A DNA stretch of 64,000 bases from JBAXAM01 sp964213355 (lineage in GTDB: Bacteria > Pseudomonadota > Gammaproteobacteria > UBA9339), in assembly GCA_964213355.1 (NCBI GenBank), contig CAXOVY010000002.1, forward strand, positions 15,412 through 79,411, given 5' to 3'. The notes beneath the pieces are model-generated. The model worked only from the letters and a program-made list of their open reading frames with translations, searched no databases and was not told the origin of the DNA. Below are positions 16,463 through 24,723 of this stretch, in pieces; the first letter of the stretch is position 1; each line of letters begins with the position of its first letter. The translations under genes were made by a program, and so were the position numbers.

Positions 16463-17474
16463 TCAGCTCCCCTTGCACTGGTAAAATTTCATAACCATAC
16501 TCCTTGGCAATATCTACAACCGCAGCCTCCCCTACTACCAAAACTACGCCAGCATTAGTACCACTTACAGCACCCGCGCCACTAATTTTAGCGGCACTGC
16601 CTAACTCTTCCACATCTGCAATAAATTTGGCTACTCTACCCGGAACCACACCTATATATTTTAAGAGCTGGTGATTTTCCCGTATACATTCTTGTATTGC
16701 AGGCAAATTACCCTGCTGCAATGCTAAATCCATAACCGTTGTTACCTCAGTAAAATCATCAGTAATTTCACTATCTTGAAAATACTTAGCAATAGCCGCT
16801 ACACACTCACCGGTAGAAGTTTGTGGTTTTCCCGTATTTACTAAAACCAAAGGAATATTCGGCAAATTACGCTGACTCATATTACCATCAACAAAAAAAT
16901 AACAGCCACCATGCAAGGATAAAAATAAATCTAAACCACTCGATCTGCCATGCTGCAAATTTTCTATCTCGCGCCCAAAATGCAGATATTTATCCACTAC
17001 CAGCGAGCAACCAAAGTAATTGACTAATGCATGCATTAAGCTTAAGATCACAGCCGCTGAAGCACCCATACCACACCCAATCGGCAAAGTTGATTGCACC
17101 TGTATTTTAAGGCCATCTTTTATGGTTAAGGATAAATTTTCCACCAGGTAGATAAAAGCATATTGGATTAATTCCAGCGGATTATGAATAACATTTTTGA
17201 TGTTACATTTACCCGCAATAAAATCCTGATAACGCTTGTCTATTTTTGTTTGCAAAACTTGCAATTCTTGCAGTGTTAATGCATGACTTAACTTATCGTG
17301 CATAAACTCAAACTTAATTTTATGATCCAAGTGCTGTGAAATAGTAGTTTCAACAAACCGATTTACCGCAACCGCTAATGCTGGTTTACCATAAACCACT
17401 GCATGCTCACCCGATAAAATTATTTTCCCAGGAGCACGAGCAGTAATTACTATGTTGTGTGATTTTGCGCTCAT
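16443..17474 (-). CDS. mvk: Mevalonate kinase
   Basis: A 343-residue GHMP kinase. ARAPGKIILSGEHAVVYGKP is the standard mevalonate-kinase N-terminus, LPIGCGMGASAAVIL the ATP-binding loop, ENLQHGRSSGLDLFLSLHGG holds the substrate region with the catalytic Asp, and AKISGAGAVSGTNAGVVLVV is motif 3. It phosphorylates mevalonate at O5. Its start overlaps the stop of mvaS by four bases and its end overlaps the next kinase by 20 bp, so translation is coupled through the operon. Confidence 0.85.
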   Translation of the reverse strand: MSAKSHNIVITARAPGKIILSGEHAVVYGKPALAVAVNRFVETTISQHLDHKIKFEFMHDKLSHALTLQELQVLQTKIDKRYQDFIAGKCNIKNVIHNPLELIQYAFIYLVENLSLTIKDGLKIQVQSTLPIGCGMGASAAVILSLMHALVNYFGCSLVVDKYLHFGREIENLQHGRSSGLDLFLSLHGGCYFFVDGNMSQRNLPNIPLVLVNTGKPQTSTGECVAAIAKYFQDSEITDDFTEVTTVMDLALQQGNLPAIQECIRENHQLLKYIGVVPGRVAKFIADVEELGSAAKISGAGAVSGTNAGVVLVVGEAAVVDIAKEYGYEILPVQGELSGLKIL

Positions 17475-18643
17475 TCTACTTGCTCATAAACACGCTGATG
17501 TTGTTCTAGCGCTTGCAGGCGAAATTTTCCGGTCTGCCAGGCAAACAATTTTAGACAACTACCATCAACTGGTAATTTAAAGCTATAAAATTCCTCATAT
17601 TCAGCAAAAGTAAGTTCCAAACGCGCTGCTAACATTGCCCGGTGGTGATCGCGCAGCAATCTGGTTTGATAATTATTTACCACACGTGCGGCAAAAAACT
17701 CACCGCTGCTACCAGAGCCATAACTATATAAACCAATAAGCTTTCCTGAAAGATCAGTTGTTACATTTTCAAGCAAAGAAAGAATACCCAAATATAATGA
17801 TGCTGTGTAACAATTACCAATTTCGCGACTATAAATTAATGATTGACCAACTTGATAATCCACTTCTTCTTCGCTTATGTTTTTTATGCCATTCACTCTT
17901 GCCAATTTTTTATGTGTCCTTTCCACTAATTTTGCAACTGGAGAGTGATAACAAAAGCGATCATGATCGGTAAATTTACGCCCAGTTAGCGCTGCATATT
18001 GTTGCCAGGTTTCTTCGGCAAAACGTATATAAGTGTCACAAGATAAACGCCCATCGACTAACGCAACATCCGAATAATTCGGCCGCCAAAAATCCATTGT
18101 TTCTCTAGTACAAAATCCAGCCACAGGTTCAATCTCAAGCAGGCGTGAATTCGCGCTCAATAGCATTGCTGCTGCCCCCGAGCCCTGTGATGATTCTGCA
18201 GCAGTGTTAAACTCATATCGCGCAATATCAGCAGCAATCAATAAAACTTTTTTACCTGGGTTTTGCCGTAGCCAAGCAAGCCCCATTTGCAAACCAAACG
18301 TCGCACTATAACAAGCCTGCTTTAATTCAACTACCCGACAACGCTTTGGCAAATTAAATAATTTGTGAATGTAAGTTGCTGCTGATTTTGAAAGGTCAAC
18401 TCCAGTTTCAGTTGCAAACAAAACCATCTCAATATTGGCAACATCTTCGTTTTTTAAAAGAGGTTCTATTGCATTAGCTGCCAGTGTCACCACATCTTCA
18501 TTTGGCGGTACAACTGCCATTTTCTTTTGTCCAAGATCATCGTAAAACTTAAGGTAGTCAATGCTGCGCGCGCTAGCTAAGGTCTTAAGATCGATATAGT
18601 AATTTGAGGTATAAAAACTAATGGCATCTATTCCGAAATTCAT
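17471..18643 (-). CDS. mvaS: Hydroxymethylglutaryl-CoA synthase
   Basis: A 390-residue HMG-CoA synthase that condenses acetyl-CoA with acetoacetyl-CoA. The Cys nucleophile is in VVELKQACYSATFGLQMG near residue 111, and the later catalytic regions read FCYHSPVAKLVERTH and LYSYGSGSSGEFF. It leads the mevalonate operon; HMG-CoA reductase is absent from the window and must be elsewhere. It is a paralogue of the polyketide HCS at 1918-3150: both begin with a G-I-[DE]-A-[IM] strand and share the E-L-K-Q-x-C-Y-S nucleophile motif, but this copy has the CYSAT form of primary-metabolism enzymes. Confidence 0.9.
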   Translation of the reverse strand: MNFGIDAISFYTSNYYIDLKTLASARSIDYLKFYDDLGQKKMAVVPPNEDVVTLAANAIEPLLKNEDVANIEMVLFATETGVDLSKSAATYIHKLFNLPKRCRVVELKQACYSATFGLQMGLAWLRQNPGKKVLLIAADIARYEFNTAAESSQGSGAAAMLLSANSRLLEIEPVAGFCTRETMDFWRPNYSDVALVDGRLSCDTYIRFAEETWQQYAALTGRKFTDHDRFCYHSPVAKLVERTHKKLARVNGIKNISEEEVDYQVGQSLIYSREIGNCYTASLYLGILSLLENVTTDLSGKLIGLYSYGSGSSGEFFAARVVNNYQTRLLRDHHRAMLAARLELTFAEYEEFYSFKLPVDGSCLKLFAWQTGKFRLQALEQHQRVYEQVE

Positions 18644-18784
18644 AACTTACTCTAACCAATTGATTTTTAGAAGATGAATTATAGGATGAAATTGAAAAAA
18701 TGGCTATTGAATTGTTTTGTTTTGTCAGTTGGTTACTAAAAATCAGTAGTTAGCTCTTGGGATAATTTTATGTTATAAATAACC

Positions 18785-20002
18785 ATGAAATTAAATTTAT
18801 GGCAAAAAGTTCTCATTGGTATGTTGCTCGGGGTATTGTGCGGCTATCTATTCCGAGATCACTTTCTAGTGTTTAAACCTATTGCAATCATCTATACCAA
18901 CATGGTGAAAATGATTGTTGTTCCAACCGTATTTTTCGCTATATTGTTCGGCATGACCAATATTAGCGATATCCACGCCCTTGGCCGCATAGGAATAAAA
19001 GCATCGATAATTTACGCTAGCGCAACCATATTAGCGGTAACCTTGGGAATTATATTTACCTTATTTTTTGAACCTGGAACAGGTGTCAGTCTAATAAACA
19101 ACCATGGCCAGGATATAGGCAATGTTGTCACTGCGCAGCAGAAACTAAGCGATATTATCACCAACATAGTACCAACCAACCCCATTCATGCTATGGCTAG
19201 TGGCAATACCTTACAAGTTGTTGTTTTTGCTTTTTTCTTGGGACTAGCTTTAATCTTGGTTGGCGAAAAAGCAAGCGATGTTAGAAAAGTAATTGTATCA
19301 ACTACCAATGTAATTTTTAAAATGGTAGAGCTAGTCATTAAAACAACACCGTATGGCGTATTTGCCATCATGGCGTGGATCGTTGGTGAATACGGATTTT
19401 CTTTGGTGCTGAGTTTGGGAAAACTTATTTTTGTTATTATGGCAGCGTTTGCCTTGCAATATGTAATATTCGGAATAATGCTGTTGCTAGCCAAACTTAA
19501 ACCAGTTCAATTTTACAAAAAAACATTTAACATTCAAACACTAGCATTAGCAACATCAAGCAGTAAAGCGACAATCACAACTGCAATTCACGACCTACAA
19601 GAAAAAGTAGGCGTATCAAAAAATGTGGCTGGGTTTATATTACCGCTCGGTGCCTCTATAAACATGACTGGCTCTGCAATATATATTGCCGCTTGTGCTA
19701 TATTTTTTGCCCAAGTAGCTGGGATACACCTAACAGGGAGCCAATATTTAATACTCATTGTTACATCAACTATCGGATCAGTCGGAGCAGCTGGCTATCC
19801 AGGCGGCGGAGTTATAATGCTTAGTATGGTGTTATCATCTTTAGGCTTACCCATCGAAGGAATACCTTTGATTTTAGGCATTGATCGTTTCATAGACATG
19901 TTCAGAACCATGATTAATGTTACTGGCGACTGTGCAGTAACGGTAATTGTCGATAAAATGAATAATACACTGAATGTTGATAAATATAATAGCTTAGAAT
20001 AA
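18785..20002 (+). CDS. Dicarboxylate/amino acid:cation symporter (DAACS family)
   Basis: A 405-residue inner-membrane transporter of the GltP/DctA type. Visible features are the N-terminal KVLIGMLLGVLCGYLF helix, the serine-rich re-entrant loop ALATSSSKATITTA, the variant of the NMDGT cation/substrate motif (PLGASINMTGSAIYIAAC), and GYPGGGVIMLSMVLSSLGLP before the last helix with DRFIDMFRTMINVTGD. It probably imports C4-dicarboxylates or acidic amino acids with Na+ or H+. Amino acid uptake fits a host-associated lifestyle, but the substrate is not determined. Its stop overlaps the tail-to-tail tilS stop by 9 bp. Confidence 0.88.
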   Translation: MKLNLWQKVLIGMLLGVLCGYLFRDHFLVFKPIAIIYTNMVKMIVVPTVFFAILFGMTNISDIHALGRIGIKASIIYASATILAVTLGIIFTLFFEPGTGVSLINNHGQDIGNVVTAQQKLSDIITNIVPTNPIHAMASGNTLQVVVFAFFLGLALILVGEKASDVRKVIVSTTNVIFKMVELVIKTTPYGVFAIMAWIVGEYGFSLVLSLGKLIFVIMAAFALQYVIFGIMLLLAKLKPVQFYKKTFNIQTLALATSSSKATITTAIHDLQEKVGVSKNVAGFILPLGASINMTGSAIYIAACAIFFAQVAGIHLTGSQYLILIVTSTIGSVGAAGYPGGGVIMLSMVLSSLGLPIEGIPLILGIDRFIDMFRTMINVTGDCAVTVIVDKMNNTLNVDKYNSLE

Positions 20003-21367
20003 TTGAAACTGCGCATCACCAGTACAATAGCAACCAATAACAGCAATAATTTCACTGCCACAATAAACCAACGGAATACGATCGCGTAACCAAGGTGGAA
20101 TTTGCCATTCTTGCATTAATTTTTTAAGCTCGTGTGTACCTTGGCGTTTAGATAACTTTAACTTCTCACCACCTTGGCGAAACTGCACTGTAAATCTTTT
20201 GCCTTTAAAATCAGCCAAAAATTTCTTGCTTACTTTTGCACGCAACACTCCCAAATTACCTGGCAATTTTAATGGTCGTTTTAAATCAAACCGCAAAACT
20301 TGTTTTTTGTCATGCAACAATAATGGCGACATTGCATACAAATAATTTTGAAAACGTCGTATTTCTGTTCCCTGCCACCCAACTACCGGGCTTGCATCAC
20401 TACGCGAATTTACCATGGTACGTATAACTTCATTTAATTTTGCTTCACTTGGAGTAGGTAAATGCAAAGTATGCAGCCAAAAACGTAGCACATTACCCTG
20501 CCTAGCAGGTGGAAGTTTTTTTAACGCCTCGATATTTATGGTGGCTCTAGCTTCACCGATAACTTTCACCAAATCCTCTGCAGCTAAATTTTCAAGCAGC
20601 TCATTTGCTGCAGCACATAGACTTGCCACTCTATTTAAAGTAGTAGTAATTCCTGGCCAATTTTTTCTAATTATTGGCATTAATTTATGCCGAATTAAAT
20701 TACGACGAAATTTTATGTCGGCATTACTTTCATCCTCAATCCATTTTAATTTATATTCTTTAGCATATTGCAATAATTCTTCCCGTGAAAAACTAAGCAG
20801 AGGCCGCATGAGCCAACCTTTACCGAATTTTACTTTTATAGGCATTGCAGCCAAACCCTTTGGCCCAGCACCACGAAATAGCTGCAATAGCAAAGTTTCA
20901 GCTTGATCATTTGCTTGATGCGCAGTTACTAAAACAGCATTCTTTGGCAGGTTTTCAACAAAAGCTTCGTAGCGTAATTTGCGGGCAATTTCTTCGGGGC
21001 TATGGTCTTTGATTTTTATTTTTGCATTGACGTTTTTAACAATGCACTCAACACATAATTCTTTACAGATTTTTTTACAATGTTTAGTCCACTGTTTTGC
21101 GTTTAAACTTAAATTGTGATTAATATGAATAGCTGTTAATTGCAACTTGGGTTGAGCCCTGCGTAGCTGCACCAGCAAGTGTAACAATACATGCGAATCT
21201 AGACCGCCACTGTAAGCAATAAATATTTTTTTAATTGTTTGACTTCGCACGGGGAATAAATCCCCGCGCTCGCCCAAGGAGAAGAGCTCGCGCTTCTCCC
21301 CCTTGGGAATCCCCCATCGCTTTGTTCCCGCGGCAAGCCGCGGGGAATTTTTAATATCTGCTTTCAC
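19994..21367 (-). CDS. tilS: tRNA(Ile)-lysidine synthase with an in-frame N-terminal insertion
   Basis: A 457-residue enzyme that converts C34 of tRNA-Ile(CAU) to lysidine, an essential step for AUA decoding. The PP-loop motif FIAYSGGLDSHVLLH, HINHNL, the VTAHQANDQAETLLLQLFRG block and the C-terminal substrate-binding domain are intact. The start is a GTG overlapping the accA stop (GTGA). Codons about 8-44 are GC-rich and palindromic and read RLAAGTKRWGIPKGEKREL; family members usually reach the PP-loop within about 20 residues, whereas here it begins near residue 53. The extra segment is therefore an in-frame insertion of a repeat element that leaves the enzyme readable. Confidence 0.92.
   Translation of the reverse strand: MKADIKNSPRLAAGTKRWGIPKGEKRELFSLGERGDLFPVRSQTIKKIFIAYSGGLDSHVLLHLLVQLRRAQPKLQLTAIHINHNLSLNAKQWTKHCKKICKELCVECIVKNVNAKIKIKDHSPEEIARKLRYEAFVENLPKNAVLVTAHQANDQAETLLLQLFRGAGPKGLAAMPIKVKFGKGWLMRPLLSFSREELLQYAKEYKLKWIEDESNADIKFRRNLIRHKLMPIIRKNWPGITTTLNRVASLCAAANELLENLAAEDLVKVIGEARATINIEALKKLPPARQGNVLRFWLHTLHLPTPSEAKLNEVIRTMVNSRSDASPVVGWQGTEIRRFQNYLYAMSPLLLHDKKQVLRFDLKRPLKLPGNLGVLRAKVSKKFLADFKGKRFTVQFRQGGEKLKLSKRQGTHELKKLMQEWQIPPWLRDRIPLVYCGSEIIAVIGCYCTGDAQFQLF
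21251..21344. repeat. GC-rich multi-hairpin element inserted in frame near the tilS start
   Basis: Three adjacent hairpins: GGGGAATAAATCCCC (21251-21265); CCCAAGG with CCTTGGG plus an inner AGAAG/CTTCT stem (21273-21307); and the perfect CCCGCGGC AA GCCGCGGG (21327-21344). The block is much more GC-rich than the surrounding gene and its length keeps the tilS frame open. It recalls the Rickettsia palindromic elements, which insert in frame into protein genes. Confidence 0.75.
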
Positions 21368-22311
21368 CTACCAAAACTCATTAGCTTTTCATAGCGCGTA
21401 GCTACTAATTGATCTGGAGATGATTTTCCCAGCTGCTGCAAATTATCAACTAATGCTAGCTTGAGACGCTCGGCCATCATATCATAATCACGATGTGCAC
21501 CACCAAGAGGCTCTGGAATAATTTGATCAATTAATTTTAATTTATAAAGCTTATTCGCAGTCAAATTCATGGCTTCAGCTGCCTCTGCTACTTTATCCTG
21601 ACTACGCCATAAAATTGATGCACATCCTTCTGGGGAAATAGTTGCATAAATACTATATTGCAACATCAATATCCGATCTCCAACACCAAGAGCTAAAGCA
21701 CCGCCTGATCCACCCTCACCGATCACAGTGCAAATAATTTTCGTGCGCAATTTGGACATAACAAATAAGTTACGCGCAATAGCTTCACTTTGGTTGCGCT
21801 CCTCAGCATCGATTCCAGGATAAGCACCTGGAGTATCGATAAAAGTAAGAATTGGCAACTGAAATTTTTCTGCAAGTTCCATCAAACGTAACGCCTTGCG
21901 ATATTCTTCCGGATGAGACATAGAAAAATTACGTTCAAGATTTTCTTTGGTGGTACGTCCTTTTTGTTGTGCAATAATCATAACTGGCTGATTTTGCATA
22001 CGGGCAATACCACCAACAATAGCTGACCCCTTAGCAAAATGACGATCCCCAAACAATTCATCAAAATCATTAAAAATAAGTTTTATATAGTCGAGGGAGT
22101 GTGGACGTTGTGGATGCCGTGCTAATTTTACGATTTGCATCGCCGTCAATGATGAAAAAATTGATTTAGTTAAATCACGAGATTTTTCTTCAAGGCGCTT
22201 AATTTCTTCACTAATATTGAAGCTATTATCGCTACTGACGTAACGCAGCTCTTCAATTTTGGCAAGCAACTCGGCAATCGGTTGTTCGAAATCTAAAAAA
22301 TCTAGGTTCAT
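21364..22311 (-). CDS. accA: Acetyl-CoA carboxylase carboxyltransferase subunit alpha
   Basis: A 315-residue subunit of the enzyme that makes malonyl-CoA for fatty acids and, here, presumably for the polyketide pathway. Characteristic blocks are RPHSLDYIKLIFNDFDELFG, QQKGRTTKENLERNFSMSHP, TFIDTPGAYPGIDAEERNQS and GEGGSGGALALGVGDRI, the CoA-binding region. Full length compared with the usual 315-320 residues. Its stop overlaps the GTG start of tilS, so the two are cotranscribed, a common gammaproteobacterial pair. Confidence 0.96.
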   Translation of the reverse strand: MNLDFLDFEQPIAELLAKIEELRYVSSDNSFNISEEIKRLEEKSRDLTKSIFSSLTAMQIVKLARHPQRPHSLDYIKLIFNDFDELFGDRHFAKGSAIVGGIARMQNQPVMIIAQQKGRTTKENLERNFSMSHPEEYRKALRLMELAEKFQLPILTFIDTPGAYPGIDAEERNQSEAIARNLFVMSKLRTKIICTVIGEGGSGGALALGVGDRILMLQYSIYATISPEGCASILWRSQDKVAEAAEAMNLTANKLYKLKLIDQIIPEPLGGAHRDYDMMAERLKLALVDNLQQLGKSSPDQLVATRYEKLMSFGR

Positions 22312-22418
22312 TTATATATCCACTGACTGTATAGATAATTTATATTGGACGCAATTGTAGCAAATATGCTAATTTATAACAATGCTGCTAGCATACTGAA
22401 TCTGGAAAATTTAAAAAT

Positions 22419-23174
22419 ATGTATTTAATTATATTTAAAACCATTGCCGCTACTGGTATTTTTTTACTTACCTTAACTGCAGGATTACTGCCTCTAAAAG
22501 TAGCAAAAAACAAAATCCACCTTCTATACTTAGGCGATGCTTTTGCTAGCGGGATATTCTTAAGTGCTGCATTATTACATTTACTCCCAGATGCCGATAA
22601 GGGATTTCATCAAGTTTTAACCAATCATTCTTACCCAACTGCACAATTAATTTGCGTTACAACCTTTATTTTATTATTGATCATGGAACGCACCGTTCTT
22701 ACATATGGCAAGCATCATTTCTCTGACAGCAAAACCATTGCACCTTTTCTTTTGATATTATTATTGTCTATACACTCACTAGTAGAAGGAGCTGCAATTG
22801 GAACCAGCTTCGGCCTAACAGAAACATCGATGATATTTTTTGCTGTCGTAGCACACAAGGGTTCTGAAAGTTTTGCGTTAGCTGTAAATCTACACCACTA
22901 CAATCTATCCACGAAAAACATTCAAAAAATTATAACTATATTTTCTTTTATAACTCCTCTGGGTATTTTTGTAGCTTCTCTCATTATGTATGCACTCCAA
23001 ACCAGTGCAGGAAGTACTCTAAGTGCTACTGTAAACGCAATCACAGCAGGAACTTTTTTGTATCTAGGCACTGAACATATGGTTGAAAAAACAAAATCAT
23101 TCGAAAACCCTATTGAAATATTAGCACTAATATTAGGTATAACACTAATGGCTGTAGTGGCTATTTGGGTTTGA
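22419..23174 (+). CDS. ZIP family metal transporter
   Basis: A 251-residue inner-membrane protein with about eight hydrophobic helices. The metal-binding helices of the ZIP family are recognisable: SAALLHLLPDADKGF in helix 2-3, LSIHSLVEGAAIGTSFGL with His and Glu in helix 4, and FAVVAHKGSESFALAVNLHH in helix 5. It would import zinc or another divalent metal. It is transcribed divergently from accA across about 107 bp and ends tail-to-tail against lapB with no spacing. Confidence 0.88.
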   Translation: MYLIIFKTIAATGIFLLTLTAGLLPLKVAKNKIHLLYLGDAFASGIFLSAALLHLLPDADKGFHQVLTNHSYPTAQLICVTTFILLLIMERTVLTYGKHHFSDSKTIAPFLLILLLSIHSLVEGAAIGTSFGLTETSMIFFAVVAHKGSESFALAVNLHHYNLSTKNIQKIITIFSFITPLGIFVASLIMYALQTSAGSTLSATVNAITAGTFLYLGTEHMVEKTKSFENPIEILALILGITLMAVVAIWV

Positions 23175-24338
23175 TTAATCCCCCTCCAAACCATGAATCG
23201 GCTTTACTGAATTCCAGCGCTTGCAACTAGGACATTGCCAATATAGTTGTTTACCAGCGAATCCACAATGGATACAACGGTAAATGGGCTTGTGTTCGGA
23301 AAGTTTATCGATAAACTCTTTGAGTAATAACAACTTATCTTTCGTATCAGGATCAGCACTATTTATATATAAACCCAGCATACGCCTTAAACCGCGTATC
23401 GAAAGTAAGCGGTGACTTTGATTTGAAAGATATTCAATCGCAGCCATCTCTCCTTGCTTATCGCAAATATAATCTGTCATGGCAAGCACAAAACAAATTC
23501 GTGGATTTTCGGCTATATATTTTGATAAATAATCAACAAACTCTTCTTCACAATTTGTTTTTTTATAACAATCAGCCAAAAGCACAATAACTTCGGACAT
23601 ATATTCTGCATCCTGCTCATATACATGGCGAAAAGCATGAATGGCTGGTTTATATTCACCGGACTCAATAAAAAGTTTTCCTGAAATAATACTGCCGCGC
23701 GCGCAATGTTTATCGTAAGACAGGGCCTCTTTTAAATATTCATGTGCCTGCTGGTTTCGATGATCATGGCGCGACTGCTCTGCAAGCTCACAGTAGTAAT
23801 GAGCAACCGCATTATTTACATTTATATTACTTAAACTTGCCAATTTTTTTGCTGTAACAATTGCTTGTTGCCAATCTTTTTGTTGTTGATATATATTAAT
23901 CAAGTTATTTAAGCTGCTAACAACATCTCCTTCAAGTTCAATCAATTCCAAAAATAAGCGTTCAGCACGATCTAATACTCCTGCACGCAGATAATCCTGC
24001 GCTAACTCAAACAATGCTTGCATACGCTGCTTTCGATCCAACTGTGGACGAGCTATGAGATTTTGGTGAATGCGAATAGCACGATCTACTTCACCACGAC
24101 GCCTAAATAAGCTGCCCAAAGCCAAATGTGTTTCAACGGTATCAGTATTTACTTCAAGCATTTTAATAAAAACATCAACAGCTTTATCAGGCTGTTCGTT
24201 AATCAAATAATTTAAGCCAAGAAAATAATCATGCTGAACTACAGGGGGATCAATTTCAATGGTTTTTTTGTGACGATAACCAGCATACCATCCAGAAACA
24301 GCAGCAACAGGAAGAAGTAGTAGCAATAGCTGGAACAT
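23175..24338 (-). CDS. lapB: Lipopolysaccharide assembly protein LapB (YciM), TPR protein with rubredoxin-like end
   Basis: A 387-residue protein with an N-terminal membrane anchor (LLLLLPVAAVSGWYAGY), a series of TPR repeats through about residue 345, and a C-terminal rubredoxin-like metal knuckle (CIHCGFAGKQLYWQCPSC). LapB works on the cytoplasmic face of the inner membrane to control FtsH degradation of LpxC and so LPS level. Length and architecture match the family. It follows lapA by 18 bp on the same strand, as in other gammaproteobacteria. Confidence 0.93.
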   Translation of the reverse strand: MFQLLLLLLPVAAVSGWYAGYRHKKTIEIDPPVVQHDYFLGLNYLINEQPDKAVDVFIKMLEVNTDTVETHLALGSLFRRRGEVDRAIRIHQNLIARPQLDRKQRMQALFELAQDYLRAGVLDRAERLFLELIELEGDVVSSLNNLINIYQQQKDWQQAIVTAKKLASLSNINVNNAVAHYYCELAEQSRHDHRNQQAHEYLKEALSYDKHCARGSIISGKLFIESGEYKPAIHAFRHVYEQDAEYMSEVIVLLADCYKKTNCEEEFVDYLSKYIAENPRICFVLAMTDYICDKQGEMAAIEYLSNQSHRLLSIRGLRRMLGLYINSADPDTKDKLLLLKEFIDKLSEHKPIYRCIHCGFAGKQLYWQCPSCKRWNSVKPIHGLEGD

Positions 24339-24356
24339 AAATAATTATTAGGGAGC

Positions 24357-24644
24357 TTATTCTCCCTTGATGGGAATTGAGCGCAAGTTTTTAACTTCTT
24401 TTTCAACAAGCTTTAGACGCGATTTTAACCGAAAATTATCTCGTTTTATCCTTATCCAAGAGAATGTAGATACCAATAAGCCAAGAAAAATTCCCCCGCC
24501 AAAGGCAAAAACCAACAATAAGGAAAGCGTGATTGTTTTTGAACCCAAGTAATAATTGAAAACAACAGGTGCGGCATTTAAAGAAGCAAATGTTAAACCA
24601 GCTAACATTATGACCAATAGGACTAGATATGAAAGTATGCGCAT
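24357..24644 (-). CDS. lapA: Lipopolysaccharide assembly protein LapA (DUF1049)
   Basis: A 95-residue inner-membrane protein with two hydrophobic helices (ILSYLVLLVIMLAGLTFASL and SLLLVFAFGGGIFLGLLVS) followed by a charged coiled-coil-like tail (RLKSRLKLVEKEVKNL). This is the LapA/YciS layout. It lies just upstream of lapB and downstream of rpsA. In most relatives ihfB lies between rpsA and lapA; here the 79-bp gap holds only a degenerate palindromic repeat. Confidence 0.88.
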   Translation of the reverse strand: MRILSYLVLLVIMLAGLTFASLNAAPVVFNYYLGSKTITLSLLLVFAFGGGIFLGLLVSTFSWIRIKRDNFRLKSRLKLVEKEVKNLRSIPIKGE

Positions 24645-24678
24645 AAATTAACCCCGCTCATAATCACTGCAAGGAGCC

Positions 24679-24710
24679 GTCATTGCGAGCCTAATACTCC
24701 TCACAATGAC
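24679..24710. repeat. Degenerate palindromic intergenic repeat
   Basis: GTCATTGCGAG (24679-24689) pairs with CTCACAATGAC (24700-24710) with one mismatch around a ten-base loop. The arm sequence resembles a family of GTCATTGCGAG palindromes common between genes of intracellular bacteria. Only this copy was noticed in the window. It fills most of the rpsA-lapA gap and could also act as a weak transcript barrier. Confidence 0.6.
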
Positions 24711-24723
24711 GAGATCATTCATG

